NCBI GenBank assembly: GCA_011763485.2
Contig: JAANSK020164445.1
Coordinates: 1 to 25,293 of the forward strand
DNA: 25,293 nt
Source of the DNA: Isoetes engelmannii
Taxonomy: Eukaryota; Streptophyta; Lycopodiopsida; Isoetales; Isoetaceae
Direction: 5' to 3'
Every line of letters begins with the position of its first letter. The stretch's first letter is position 1. Under the pieces are notes generated by a model. The model saw only the letters and a program-made list of their open reading frames with translations. It made no database searches and had not been told where the DNA came from. Below, piece after piece: positions 9,448-17,400 of the stretch. Position numbers and translations under genes: made by a program.

Positions 9448-9780
9448 TCAGCTAGTTAGAGCACGATTATGAAGGTAGATTTGCGAGGACTTTAGATTCT
9501 GCATGGGATTGCTCAGGACCACGGTGGCATTGAAGATTTAACCATTATATCCATCAGTTAGCAACAATTTTGGGAACTAATGATGAAACTTTTACATGCC
9601 CCTATTGAGGGTCAGAATGGCCTCTTTTAATTCCTGACATTCTTTGTTCTTTGTACACATTCCGTTTATATGTTTGATTCATGATGGTTAAATCATCATA
9701 GTGGATTCATGGGGAATTAAGAGCTTGGAAGTTACAAGATTGATTGTTTAGGATGGTCTCCTTTAACAAGCATATAGCAT
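9448..9780 (+). other. Probable calreticulin 3' UTR and downstream flank
   Basis: AT-rich sequence after the stop codon, with T-rich stretches typical of plant 3' UTRs. No canonical AATAAA is present near the stop; plant genes often lack one, so the cleavage site cannot be placed. Confidence 0.45.
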
Positions 9781-9785
9781 GTATT

Positions 9786-9818
9786 GGGCAGAATATCCGA
9801 AGGGCAGAATATCCGAAG
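9786..9818. repeat. 16-bp tandem duplication
   Basis: GGGCAGAATATCCGAA is repeated head to tail at 9786 and 9802. It lies just before the dispersed 262-bp repeat and may mark a rearrangement border. Confidence 0.6.
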
Positions 9819-9846
9819 TGCTTACACAACCACAAGCTTTAGATAT

Positions 9847-10108
9847 GCTCATATCATTCTTTAAAGCAACTTTAGATCTGCTCAAAATATTTAGCATACA
9901 AATATCTCAACCTAGATCTAATTACTCAACCTCGTTAAATGCTCTCATGAGTCCCTCTAGAGTCATGGGAGTCCCTTGACCTCATGCTCTCTTTGAGTCC
10001 CTCAACTTGTTTTATGATGGTTTTTGGATCTCTTCTCCCATAGGCTAATTGGTCTCCATAGGCTCAATGGATGTTAATTATTTTTGAACTTATCAATTGT
10101 ACTATAAG
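9847..10108 (+). repeat. Dispersed 262-bp repeat, copy 1
   Basis: This stretch matches 21584-21846 in the same orientation, from GCTCATATCATTC to TGTACTATAAG, at roughly 94% identity by eye. The second copy lies between the right arm of the large palindrome and a Helitron-like 3' end, so both are likely Helitron 3' parts. Here the sequence past 10108 differs and no hairpin plus CTAG end follows. This copy is therefore a truncated fragment. Confidence 0.8.
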
Positions 10109-10178
10109 AGATAAGATAAGTATTTTAACGTCACACCACTAGGCAGTGTCTAATTGGACATGTGATGACAATACAAGA

Positions 10179-10483
10179 GGGACCAAAGTCTTGGTACAGT
10201 ACAAAGGGACCGAAGTCCTGGAACATCAAACTTTTATGCCTAGTCTTTTAGATATTTTGTACACCATTAGGGACCAAAGTCTTGGTACAGTACAAAGGGA
10301 CCGAAGTCCTGGAACATCAAACTTTTATGTCTAGTCTTTTAGATATTTTGTACTTGGAACATCAAACTTTTATGCCTAGTCTTTTAGATATTTTGTAGCC
10401 GAAGTCCTGGAACAACAAAAGAAGGACCGAAGTCCCGGAACAGCAGACATCAAACTTTTATGCCTAGTCTTTTAGATATTTTA
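10179..10483. repeat. Tandem array, ~91-bp unit, about 3.5 copies
   Basis: The unit starts GGGACCAAAGTCTTGGTACA and ends TTTTAGATATTTTGTAC. Full copies start at 10179 and 10270. A short copy at about 10352 holds only the second half, and a rearranged last copy carries two CCGAAGTCC(T/C)GGAACA segments. Half-unit motifs GGGACC(A/G)AAGTC recur inside the unit. The first two copies are almost identical, so the expansion is recent. The 62-codon ORF across it is a product of the repeat. Confidence 0.85.
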
Positions 10484-10886
10484 GAGTATTCAATATTTTT
10501 GCTTCACAAGGAACTAACCATATGTTCTAGAAAGCTCCCTTGGCATATTTCTGTAATCGCCCATCCTCTATAATTCCTCATCCTCTCAATCGTTGAAGAG
10601 AATATGCCATATTCACTCTTTAACAACCACAACTATTGAACAAGAATCAAGATGGGTCAAACCCCATTTTCCACCTCAGTATGTGGTTGTCAAAAACCGA
10701 AGTCAATACACACTATAGTACATACAACGAAAACATGAATAACGCTATGGACAACTATATGATCTACTACAATAACATAATAGCAAAAACAATAGAAGCA
10801 ACACACATATAATCAAGACAAGAAGGCTTTGCAGCCCCTAGATTTCAAACCAGATCTCGAAGAAACATTGTGCTGTGCTCTCTAGT
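10484..10886. other. Intergenic, no gene seen
   Basis: AT-rich sequence with no coding signal. It adjoins the gypsy remnant and may be the rest of that element or unrelated DNA; no LTR pair was recognised. Confidence 0.4.
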
Positions 10887-11387
10887 TCACAAGCACATGC
10901 TCATGTAGACAACGCAAATATAGGATGCAGAATGCTCATGCTCATGCAGAAAATAAGACAAGTGCTGAAACACCAGAGGATTACCCGTATCAGATACTTC
11001 TGCAAGAGGTCGATTTCTTGCCTTTACAGCGGGCGGCGCTAGAAGATGGTCAGTACAGACAACACTCGCCTCCCACACCTCGCCTATGCCATGGCAATGG
11101 GTCCACATTGCCTTAAAGCATGTTGGAAGGATTGTCTTGTCCTCTGCAACTTGAATGCCATTGGTGGACACTTCATGCCCTAGTAGTTGTCCTTTGGAGC
11201 ACAAGAAAGCACACTTCATAGGATTCAAACTTGCTCCTCCTTTTCTGCAGTTTGCACACAGTTCAAGGTAAGAGAATTGATCTTTAATTGAAGTGTTCAA
11301 GCACAAATCATCCAAGAATGCATAACGTGGAGGTAGGCATATCCTTAAAGGTCTTGTCCATTGCTCTTGGGAATATAGCTGATGCAT
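10887..11387 (-). pseudogene. Ty3/gypsy reverse-transcriptase remnant
   Basis: The minus-strand reading contains FLDDLC, equivalent to the (Y/F)xDD catalytic motif. It is followed by FSYLELCANCRKGGASLNPMKC and then the segment FLCSKGQLLGHEVSTNGIQV, corresponding to the well conserved 'L..C...GISLNP.KC.F...KG..LGH.VS..GI' of gypsy polymerases. Only this C-terminal part of the RT is present. Upstream protease and RT fingers, RNase H, integrase and LTRs are not visible. Residues after the LGH block drift out of frame. It is a fragment, about 130-160 codons. Confidence 0.75.
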
Positions 11388-12337
11388 TAATCAAATCAGA
11401 CCTTCACGTCGATAATACAATAGTCCTAGAATAAATATGTTTCGAATTCGAGGCTTTTGTGTACGCGTATGTTACTTTTCCACTTGTAAAGTACGACACT
11501 TGTACGTACATTTCCATACATGCATTTTTTTTTTTGACAATTTTTGGTAAGTTAACGGACGCGTACGTAACGTAACATACGATTTTTATTAATTTTTTTT
11601 GGCGCCCTAAACTCTGATCGAAGCCGGCAGCTTATGCAAAGCCGACCTTCGATCTCTAAGCCAGGCAAATCGGACTGGTAAGACGTCCTATGCTTCTTCC
11701 AAACATCAGCTTAATCATTGGCAGTTGCAATGTCTGATTCTTTTACGCTGTATGTTTCAGGGAATGCATCAATCAAACAAACATCATTTCGTGCCTACTG
11801 CTACAGCTATCTAAACGATCTTCGTTGAGCATGCGCGGCTACGAGAACGATTTTCACTGAGCATCTACGAAACAGGTACTTTAGGTTTGCAAGTTGAATG
11901 CGGTATGAGGCAGGCATCAGTCCTTATTTTTTTTACTGTGGTAAATATGACCTATATTCAGCATTTGTAAGCTGCATTCACATTTAACTGTTCAAATAGT
12001 TTACATCAGAATTTGGCTCTATGTTTAATGTTGAATGATGCTTTGAGCAGAGTCTGAATGATGCTTTGGGCAGAAAAAGCTTGATGTTTATAAAAAAAAT
12101 CATCTCATAAATGGTGCTTTTAATTTTTTTAATTCCTTAGTTTCCAAAACATATGTTATGTTTGCATATTTGTTATGAGCACAGAAGACATCATTGAATG
12201 TTAGCAACTAAGTCCTGTTTTCAATTTGTTGGCCTCTACAAATGCTTTTGCATATATATATTGTTCAAAAACAGAAAAAATTCAAAGTGAAAGGCGATAA
12301 CATTTAAATTTTGCATCACACATGCCTTCAACTAGCT
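11388..12337. other. Intergenic, contains a 10-bp inverted repeat
   Basis: CGTATGTTAC at about 11466-11475 and GTAACATACG at about 11572-11581 are inverted copies about 95 bases apart, rich in ACGT/TACGTA steps. T-runs follow both. The rest to 12337 is AT-rich; GAATGATGCTTTG(A/G)GCAGA occurs twice near 12034 and 12057. No gene was recognised. Confidence 0.4.
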
Positions 12338-12910
12338 CTAAGGTATAGAAGCAATTGATAAACCAGATACAGATTTTGCAACTTCAGCTGAGACAAACAC
12401 AATCTTTGCAGTGGTTATTGGGACTCGAACAGCTTGGAAAGGAAGTGTTGAGGTAGCACTCACAGTTGTAGCGGCAGGCCTCCCAAAGTCTGCCTGCTAA
12501 GTATACCAGTTAGGAGGAAAGCTTTCACAAGATTTGGGACAGACAAATACATTAAAGCAAAGAAGATGGAAGCACCTGTACAGCTTGGGCAGGGGCGGCC
12601 TGTTCCTTCAGGCCCTGACCAAACAAAAGAAGTTCTTGTATCCTTTTCTTCATCACTGGCGATGGAGAAGTATAGTTCACTGGCATGGTTGTAGCAGAAA
12701 GGGTTCCATTGAGTGAATTATGCAAATGATTCATGGGTGTATGCTTGATCCACATAGAAGATTGCTCTCCGTTGCTGTCTACCTCCAAAATACTTAGTCA
12801 ACACATTTGCAATTTTCTGAGTGAAGGATATTAGCTTGAAAACACTTGCAATACTTCTTTAAGCATCCTGACTTCTTGCAATGGCAACCTTTGTTGTGCT
12901 TGGTATGACT
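12338..12910 (-). pseudogene. Tesmin/TSO1-like CXC (TCX5/6-type) fragment, broken
   Basis: TCX proteins bind CHR-type DNA through two CXC domains and act in the plant DREAM/MuvB complex. The second CXC domain is on the minus strand at 12907-12797: [20 protein letters not shown] then [13 protein letters not shown]. Only one family cysteine is lost (ILC to ILH). A stop (TAA, 12794-12796) follows where family members read CKC-x-D-C-K; loss of two bases in the Cys codon explains it. Next come PSPVMKKRIQELLLF (matching the PSPAPKRRK...EILF segment), a GT-AG intron at about 12497-12575, and a last exon with AKIVF...VSAEVAKSVSG to a TAG at 12338-12340. The first CXC domain is absent. This is a partial, inactive copy that kept an intron, so not a processed pseudogene. 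Confidence 0.78.
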
Positions 12911-13058
12911 TTGCAATGCATAAAAAAGTGCATATTACAGAGAAAGGGAAATGTGACTGAAAGGAGGGTAATTGTTACATCGCCATAGATCCTGATTATA
13001 ATACCTTAAAATGGTCATAATTTCGACCTATGCTTGATGCTACCTGATCCCTAGCAGA

Positions 13059-13160
13059 TGCCCTGATGTTGTTCTATGCTGCTGAGTATAGATATACTGC
13101 ATGCCCATAGATATACTGCATGCCCTGATGTTGTTGTATACTGCTGAGTATAGATAGTTA
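13059..13160. repeat. 61-bp direct duplication
   Basis: ATGCCCTGATGTTGTT and the following CTGCTGAGTATAGATA occur at about 13059-13095 and 13120-13156. A shorter copy of ATAGATATACTGCATGCCC lies between. No gene. Confidence 0.65.
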
Positions 13161-14680
13161 GGAAGCAACATTGCTTCTTTAGCATCGAATTGTGTGGAAA
13201 AAAAGTCCAATCTTGCAATTGCAGAGTGCAGGAGGTACCCATACAACCTCCAGCATAGTCAATCTGAAGATCAACCTGAAGATCGAAGAAGGAACGCTGA
13301 GGAAGGGGCAGAATTTTCAGGGATTTTATAATTTTCTCATCCGTTGATCTAAAAATTACTAGATCCAACGGCCAATATTCATTCGTAATGACGTGGACAA
13401 TAACGTGGAAAGGCTAGAATTTCAAGGATTTTTGCACCTCGCTTTAGGGAAGTCTGCTAAAATAAGAAGACGAATCATTCCATCGCAGACCTAAACTCTC
13501 TTCAGGAGCTTCAGAAGCGGGTAGAAAAGGATGAACAAGGAATAAGCTCAAAATAAAATAAAAAATTCGGTAGGGATAATTGACCATCAAGCGCAGGATA
13601 AAAATAGCCCATATATTGCTATAATTTGAACCCTATGGTTATCTACATTGACATAATTTTGTAGATATTATTTTTACAGGTAGATGTTCCTTACTATTTT
13701 ACAGTTGCTACGTCAAATCCTACGGTTGGTCTTTCACGTTTATAAATTTCTAAATCAACGCATCCATTATTTGATTTTTTGCATTGTCACAAAATGATGT
13801 GAGGGAAATATCGTTTCGCATGATGCAGATTACATCTTCAATGATCATCTAAGAGATGCTTTGCAAGTATCCATGGAGGCAAATATATGGAAGAAGAGTT
13901 TTGTATCACATGTGTTGTTAATTCCCAGGTAACTAACCGAATTTTATTTCTGCAAAGTTTCCATTTCTTTGTTTCATCGTCTTCTTTATAAAGGTCTACA
14001 TATTAGATCAAAACGTTGGCGGCAAATTAGTGTAGAACACAAAAACGTTTCCACTTCAAGGAGGAAACATTCATTTTATTGACTAGGATGCAGTAGTTCC
14101 AGTGCTCCATTGAAGATTTTTCTGAGAGGGAATGCAGTAAGGTTTAAAGTCCAATTTTTAAGCCCTACCTTTTCAAGGTCTTTGTATATCTAGTTTTTGA
14201 AAGTATCTAATACAGGAGTGGGCAATATAAGCATGCCTTTTCCTCTGTAAAGGAATTGAAAGAATATGATTACCAACAGGGTACCACGGTAAGGAAGGGA
14301 ATGAAAGAATATGATTACCAGCAGGGTACCAAGCACCATTCAAACTGCCCCTACAATACATCTTAGACTTCTTTTCAATAAATTAATGTTTAGAGAAAAC
14401 AAGCACTTTTAGATAAATTGCCTTAGCATTATTGCAAGCAAGGGGGTAAGAAAATCAACTGACCTAGAATGATTAAATAAGAAATATCTCAAAGCTTGGA
14501 TATCCAAGGATGCAATGTTATTTAAGTACAGATTTACTGCCATGCTGCAAAACGGTTGGGGGAGCGGATAGATGACATCCTGTTACGTGTCTTAGGCCCA
14601 AATGCCAGTTGCATCCTCGACCCTTTTAGGTACACCAAACATTAAGCTTACATAAGCTTACATACTAGTAAGAGAAAAAA
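13161..14680. other. Intergenic; possible orphan exon at 13827-13928
   Basis: Mostly AT-rich, no confident gene. One stretch (13827-13928, plus) is open, preceded by a CAG and followed by a good GTAACT donor, and reads DYIFNDHLRDALQ then VSMEANIWKKSFVSHVLL. It may be a single exon of a lost or captured gene; I do not recognise the family. Around 14236-14331, GGAA(T)TGAAAGAATATGATTACCA(A/G)CAGGGTACCA is present twice about 52 bases apart. Confidence 0.35.
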
Positions 14681-14681
14681 A

Positions 14682-14849
14682 AAAGTTATTTTCGCTACCA
14701 GGACTCGGCGATTGAAGTTATTTGAAAAAATGGAACATGCCGCCATGCAGGCCGAAGACTTTCTACAGAAGCAACTCAGGCCATCTACCATGAGCCTTTA
14801 CAGACTGCACACTGCCATTTCAGAGGTTTTTCTTCAAAGTCTTCCTTGA
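14682..14849 (+). CDS. Possible short coding exon, unknown
   Basis: The frame is open from about 14682 to a TGA at 14847-14849, with an ATG at 14730. It encodes a polar, helix-like stretch including MEHAAMQAEDFLQKQLRP and LYRLHTAISEVF. The amino-acid mix looks protein-like (no low complexity, amphipathic), but I know no family for it. It may be a fragment of a captured gene. No clear splice site was fixed on either side. Confidence 0.25.
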   Translation, partial: KVIFATRTRRLKLFEKMEHAAMQAEDFLQKQLRPSTMSLYRLHTAISEVFLQSLP

Positions 14850-14913
14850 AGGTTTCCATGCAAAAATACTGCTTGAGGCAAAACAACTATAGGCTACATT
14901 TAGAGTTATGGCA

Positions 14914-15035
14914 GTTGCAGCTAAAATGGAACAGCATGTTTTGCAAATTACCTTGCTGAATATGCTGAACTTTAGTTGCAGCTAGAATGGAACAGCAAGT
15001 TTTGCAAATTACCTTGCTGAATATGCTCAACTTTA
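14914..15035. repeat. 61-bp tandem duplication
   Basis: Two copies start at 14914 and 14975 with GTTGCAGCTA(A/G)AATGGAACA and end CTTTA. They differ at only about three of 61 positions, so the duplication is fairly young. Confidence 0.85.
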
Positions 15036-15880
15036 GAAGGAAGATTTGATAAGTTCAGAAGGAACATTTTGATACCGAAAAGGCAACTTGAGGACTCAAA
15101 ACCTTCACTATTATATCCAGAAAAGGGGGCTCTAATCTGACAGAAAAGTTAAAGATCCACAGCCCAGTACAAGATCAGGTAATCAACTTCAAGGATGCAG
15201 GGGGACTGCAGCTGTGAATGGAGCAGCTTACTAGCAACCAGAGGTGGCAAGGTACATTGAGGCCGATCATTCACCTAGACGAACTAAACGAACGAGTGAT
15301 TCCTAGTTTGCACGTTCGATCGTCAACTTGTTAACACCGCTGTTCTGCTGGCACATCTTATGCACGTGTGGAGAAGTCATGCAGATGACATTGCCACTGG
15401 TCTGAATCTGCAGAGTGCCAGCATCTGCATTTGGTGAAATATTATTTGGGCAAATGAACAAGGTCATCTTGCTCCTTCCCTGCTCGATTAACATGATTTT
15501 TTTTGTTCTATCATCAGATGCATGACGGCCTTGTATGCTTCCACGGTTTGATCGTGATGATGAATCTTGAACAGTCTAAATTGGCTTTTTAGTTCTTTGC
15601 CTACCTAGCCTATGAAGAGGAAGATGGTTTCAATGTGGCCACTGCTTGCTCTTAGTGTGAGAGCACTAGAAATGTTGTTAATTTGACTGGCCTGATCAAG
15701 TAACATAGTATCTAACATAGGATTTGCAAAAGGAAGCTATTTCATGGAATTGAGTTCCAAACGCTTGATAGTGATTTTGTTTGCACGTCTGGTTTGAGGT
15801 ATAGAGTGCCAACGAAAAGTTGGTGTAATTTTATTTTCAGTTATGCAGTTCTGATTCATGTTGTAACCTCCTAAACATGC
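15036..15880. other. Intergenic upstream of the FAS1 gene
   Basis: No gene is confirmed. A 63-codon minus-strand open stretch (15303-15494, SKMTLFICPNNISPNADAG...) has a protein-like composition but no recognised family. The region from about 15500 probably holds the promoter or first intron of the FAS1 gene; a CAG acceptor-like site is at 15885-15887. Confidence 0.4.
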
Positions 15881-15938
15881 TGCACAGGTAAAGATACGAA
15901 CTCCTATTCCTTCTTGGAGAAGAGACGTGTTTGAAGTC

Positions 15939-16463
15939 ATGAAGCTTTGGACGCTTGCCACTGACATGAATATCCATGTTGTTCCTTTGTTGTTTTTTAT
16001 GCTTGTTGTGAAGAATGTAACAAGAGCAGAGACTAGCAGAGCAGAGAAGCTTGGAGTCTATGGTAACTCAATGGTTGATATGATTGGCAGAGACTTGCCC
16101 TTTACCATCTTTATTCCTACTGAAGCCCACCTTTCATCGCTTCTTAATCCAAAAGGCAGCAGTTCTGATGTATCTTCTGCTGAGGTTCGGTCCATTGTCT
16201 CTCGAGTGCTAGGCTTCAGTGCCATCCCAAAACATGTTCTTTCTACCAGCATTTATGAAAATCAGGAAATTGAGTTGGAATCAATATCAGGGTTTAAGCT
16301 ATATGTTGCTATGGATCAGCAAAGGGGTTTTATGGTGAATAATTTCACTTGTGCAGAGAAAAATATAAGGATTGGAGCAGTTGTCCTTCACATCATTAAT
16401 GGTGTACTTATGGATACTGAATTTGAGAAGTCTATGGATATTGATGATGAATCAGAAGAATAA
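15939..16463 (+). CDS. FAS1 (fasciclin)-domain protein, single long exon
   Basis: Fasciclin domains mediate adhesion at the cell surface or wall; this matches the plant group of short, single-FAS1 proteins related to Selaginella SELMODRAFT-type entries. From the ATG at 15939 the product is 174 residues. Residues ~11-30 are hydrophobic (signal peptide or anchor, ending VTRA). The H1 box reads FTIFIPTEAHLSSLL (55-69), matching the family's TvFaPt.eAf. A middle LGFSAIPKHVL block and the H2 box VVLHIINGVLMD (~148-159) follow. The tail is acidic (MDIDDESEE). NVT and NFT sequons are present. No arabinogalactan Pro/Ala/Ser region or GPI signal is seen. The frame stays open upstream to about 15870, past a CAG at 15885-15887, so an earlier exon with the true start is possible. 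Confidence 0.85.
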   Translation: MKLWTLATDMNIHVVPLLFFMLVVKNVTRAETSRAEKLGVYGNSMVDMIGRDLPFTIFIPTEAHLSSLLNPKGSSSDVSSAEVRSIVSRVLGFSAIPKHVLSTSIYENQEIELESISGFKLYVAMDQQRGFMVNNFTCAEKNIRIGAVVLHIINGVLMDTEFEKSMDIDDESEE

Positions 16464-17400
16464 TTACTTGGGCAGTTATACCTCTTAAGTTCCTTCGTCC
16501 AGAATATTTAAAGAGAGAGAATTCAAGATGCTGCTAGTTAGCACAAGGGAAAATAGTTGGTCTAATAGTACAACATATGCTGAAGTTTGTCCGAAGTAGA
16601 TCACTAGCTCCCTTCTCCCAAAATTGTTCCAAGTGCGAATTGTCTTATTTCTCATATGCATTGGGATCTCTTCCCTAGTGTGTATTTGAAGAACTCGTGA
16701 ACATAAGCTCCTACTTTCTGGTTGGATGGGGAAACAACTTTAGAAGGGAAAGAATTTCCACCCTTGGTATCTTCACTAAACTGGACTGGAAAAATGATGG
16801 GCATATTGCATCCTATAATGCATCAATTTATGAAATTTGTAACGCTGCTGCTCAACCATCTCCCTTGTCCTACCTCCATTTAGGTTCCCCAACTCAGATT
16901 CAGGACGTCCCATGGCCTTTTCCCCAACTCAGATTCAGGACGTCCCATGGCCTTTTTTTGTACAGGAAAAACGCTGCACCATAGGATTGCGTTTGTTTTT
17001 CTTGGCCCTACACTTGGAGTCGACCTACAAATCCTGCTCAAATTTTGAGGAAGCTGTTCGTAAGGGCTTTGCATGTTCTTCTTTGCTTCTTCCTTCTGAT
17101 CTGCTCCTGCTGCGCGCTGCATAGAGTTTTGATCTCCACAGAATTCTGGAGTGCTTTTGCTTTTCTTTTTTGATCTTTTTTTGCTGCACTCTTGCACTTC
17201 CGGTTTGGATCAGGGGGTTTGGCTGGGTTGGATCAGGACTTCGGTCGCCCACCGACTCCTTACTCGGTTCTCTCTCCTCTGCTTGGTTTCTCTCCGCTTA
17301 CCTGCCATGCAAACGGTCCTCGGCTTTTTTAGGGATTCAATGGTTCACTGAATTAACGGCTGTTGTCTTCTTAAGTTTTAAAAACGTAAAAGCAGTTTAG
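16464..17400. other. FAS1 3' flank and intergenic DNA
   Basis: Probable 3' UTR follows the stop. An open stretch from 16700 to about 16870 contains RERISTLGIFTKLDW-like sequence without a known family. The 35-bp duplication at 16885-16954 is listed separately. From 17000 to 17340 the DNA is rich in CTT/TGC and codes weakly in several frames at once, which usually marks pyrimidine-rich noncoding DNA. Confidence 0.4.
16885..16954. repeat. 35-bp tandem duplication, nearly perfect
   Basis: TTCCCCAACTCAGATTCAGG and the following ACGTCCCATGGCCTT are present twice, starting at 16885 and 16920. The copies appear identical, so the event is recent. Confidence 0.9.

Noticed and set aside
9275-9472. 65-codon ORF as a separate gene
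   Set aside because: It is calreticulin exon 12 read through the last intron; the HDEL exon after 9435 explains the real end.
10146-10334. 62-codon ORF and possible CRISPR-like array
   Set aside because: The repeat is a 91-bp direct tandem unit without unique spacers, in a plant genome; the ORF merely runs through it.
12534-12716. 60-codon plus-strand ORF
   Set aside because: It is the antisense of the TCX fragment exon, which carries the recognisable protein on the minus strand.
15737-15967. 76-codon minus-strand ORF before the FAS1 gene
   Set aside because: It overlaps the start of the FAS1 coding region in antisense and has no recognisable domain.
17025-17400. Several overlapping ORFs on both strands
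   Set aside because: Open frames in many registers over CTT/TGC-rich DNA reflect base composition; no family motif is visible.
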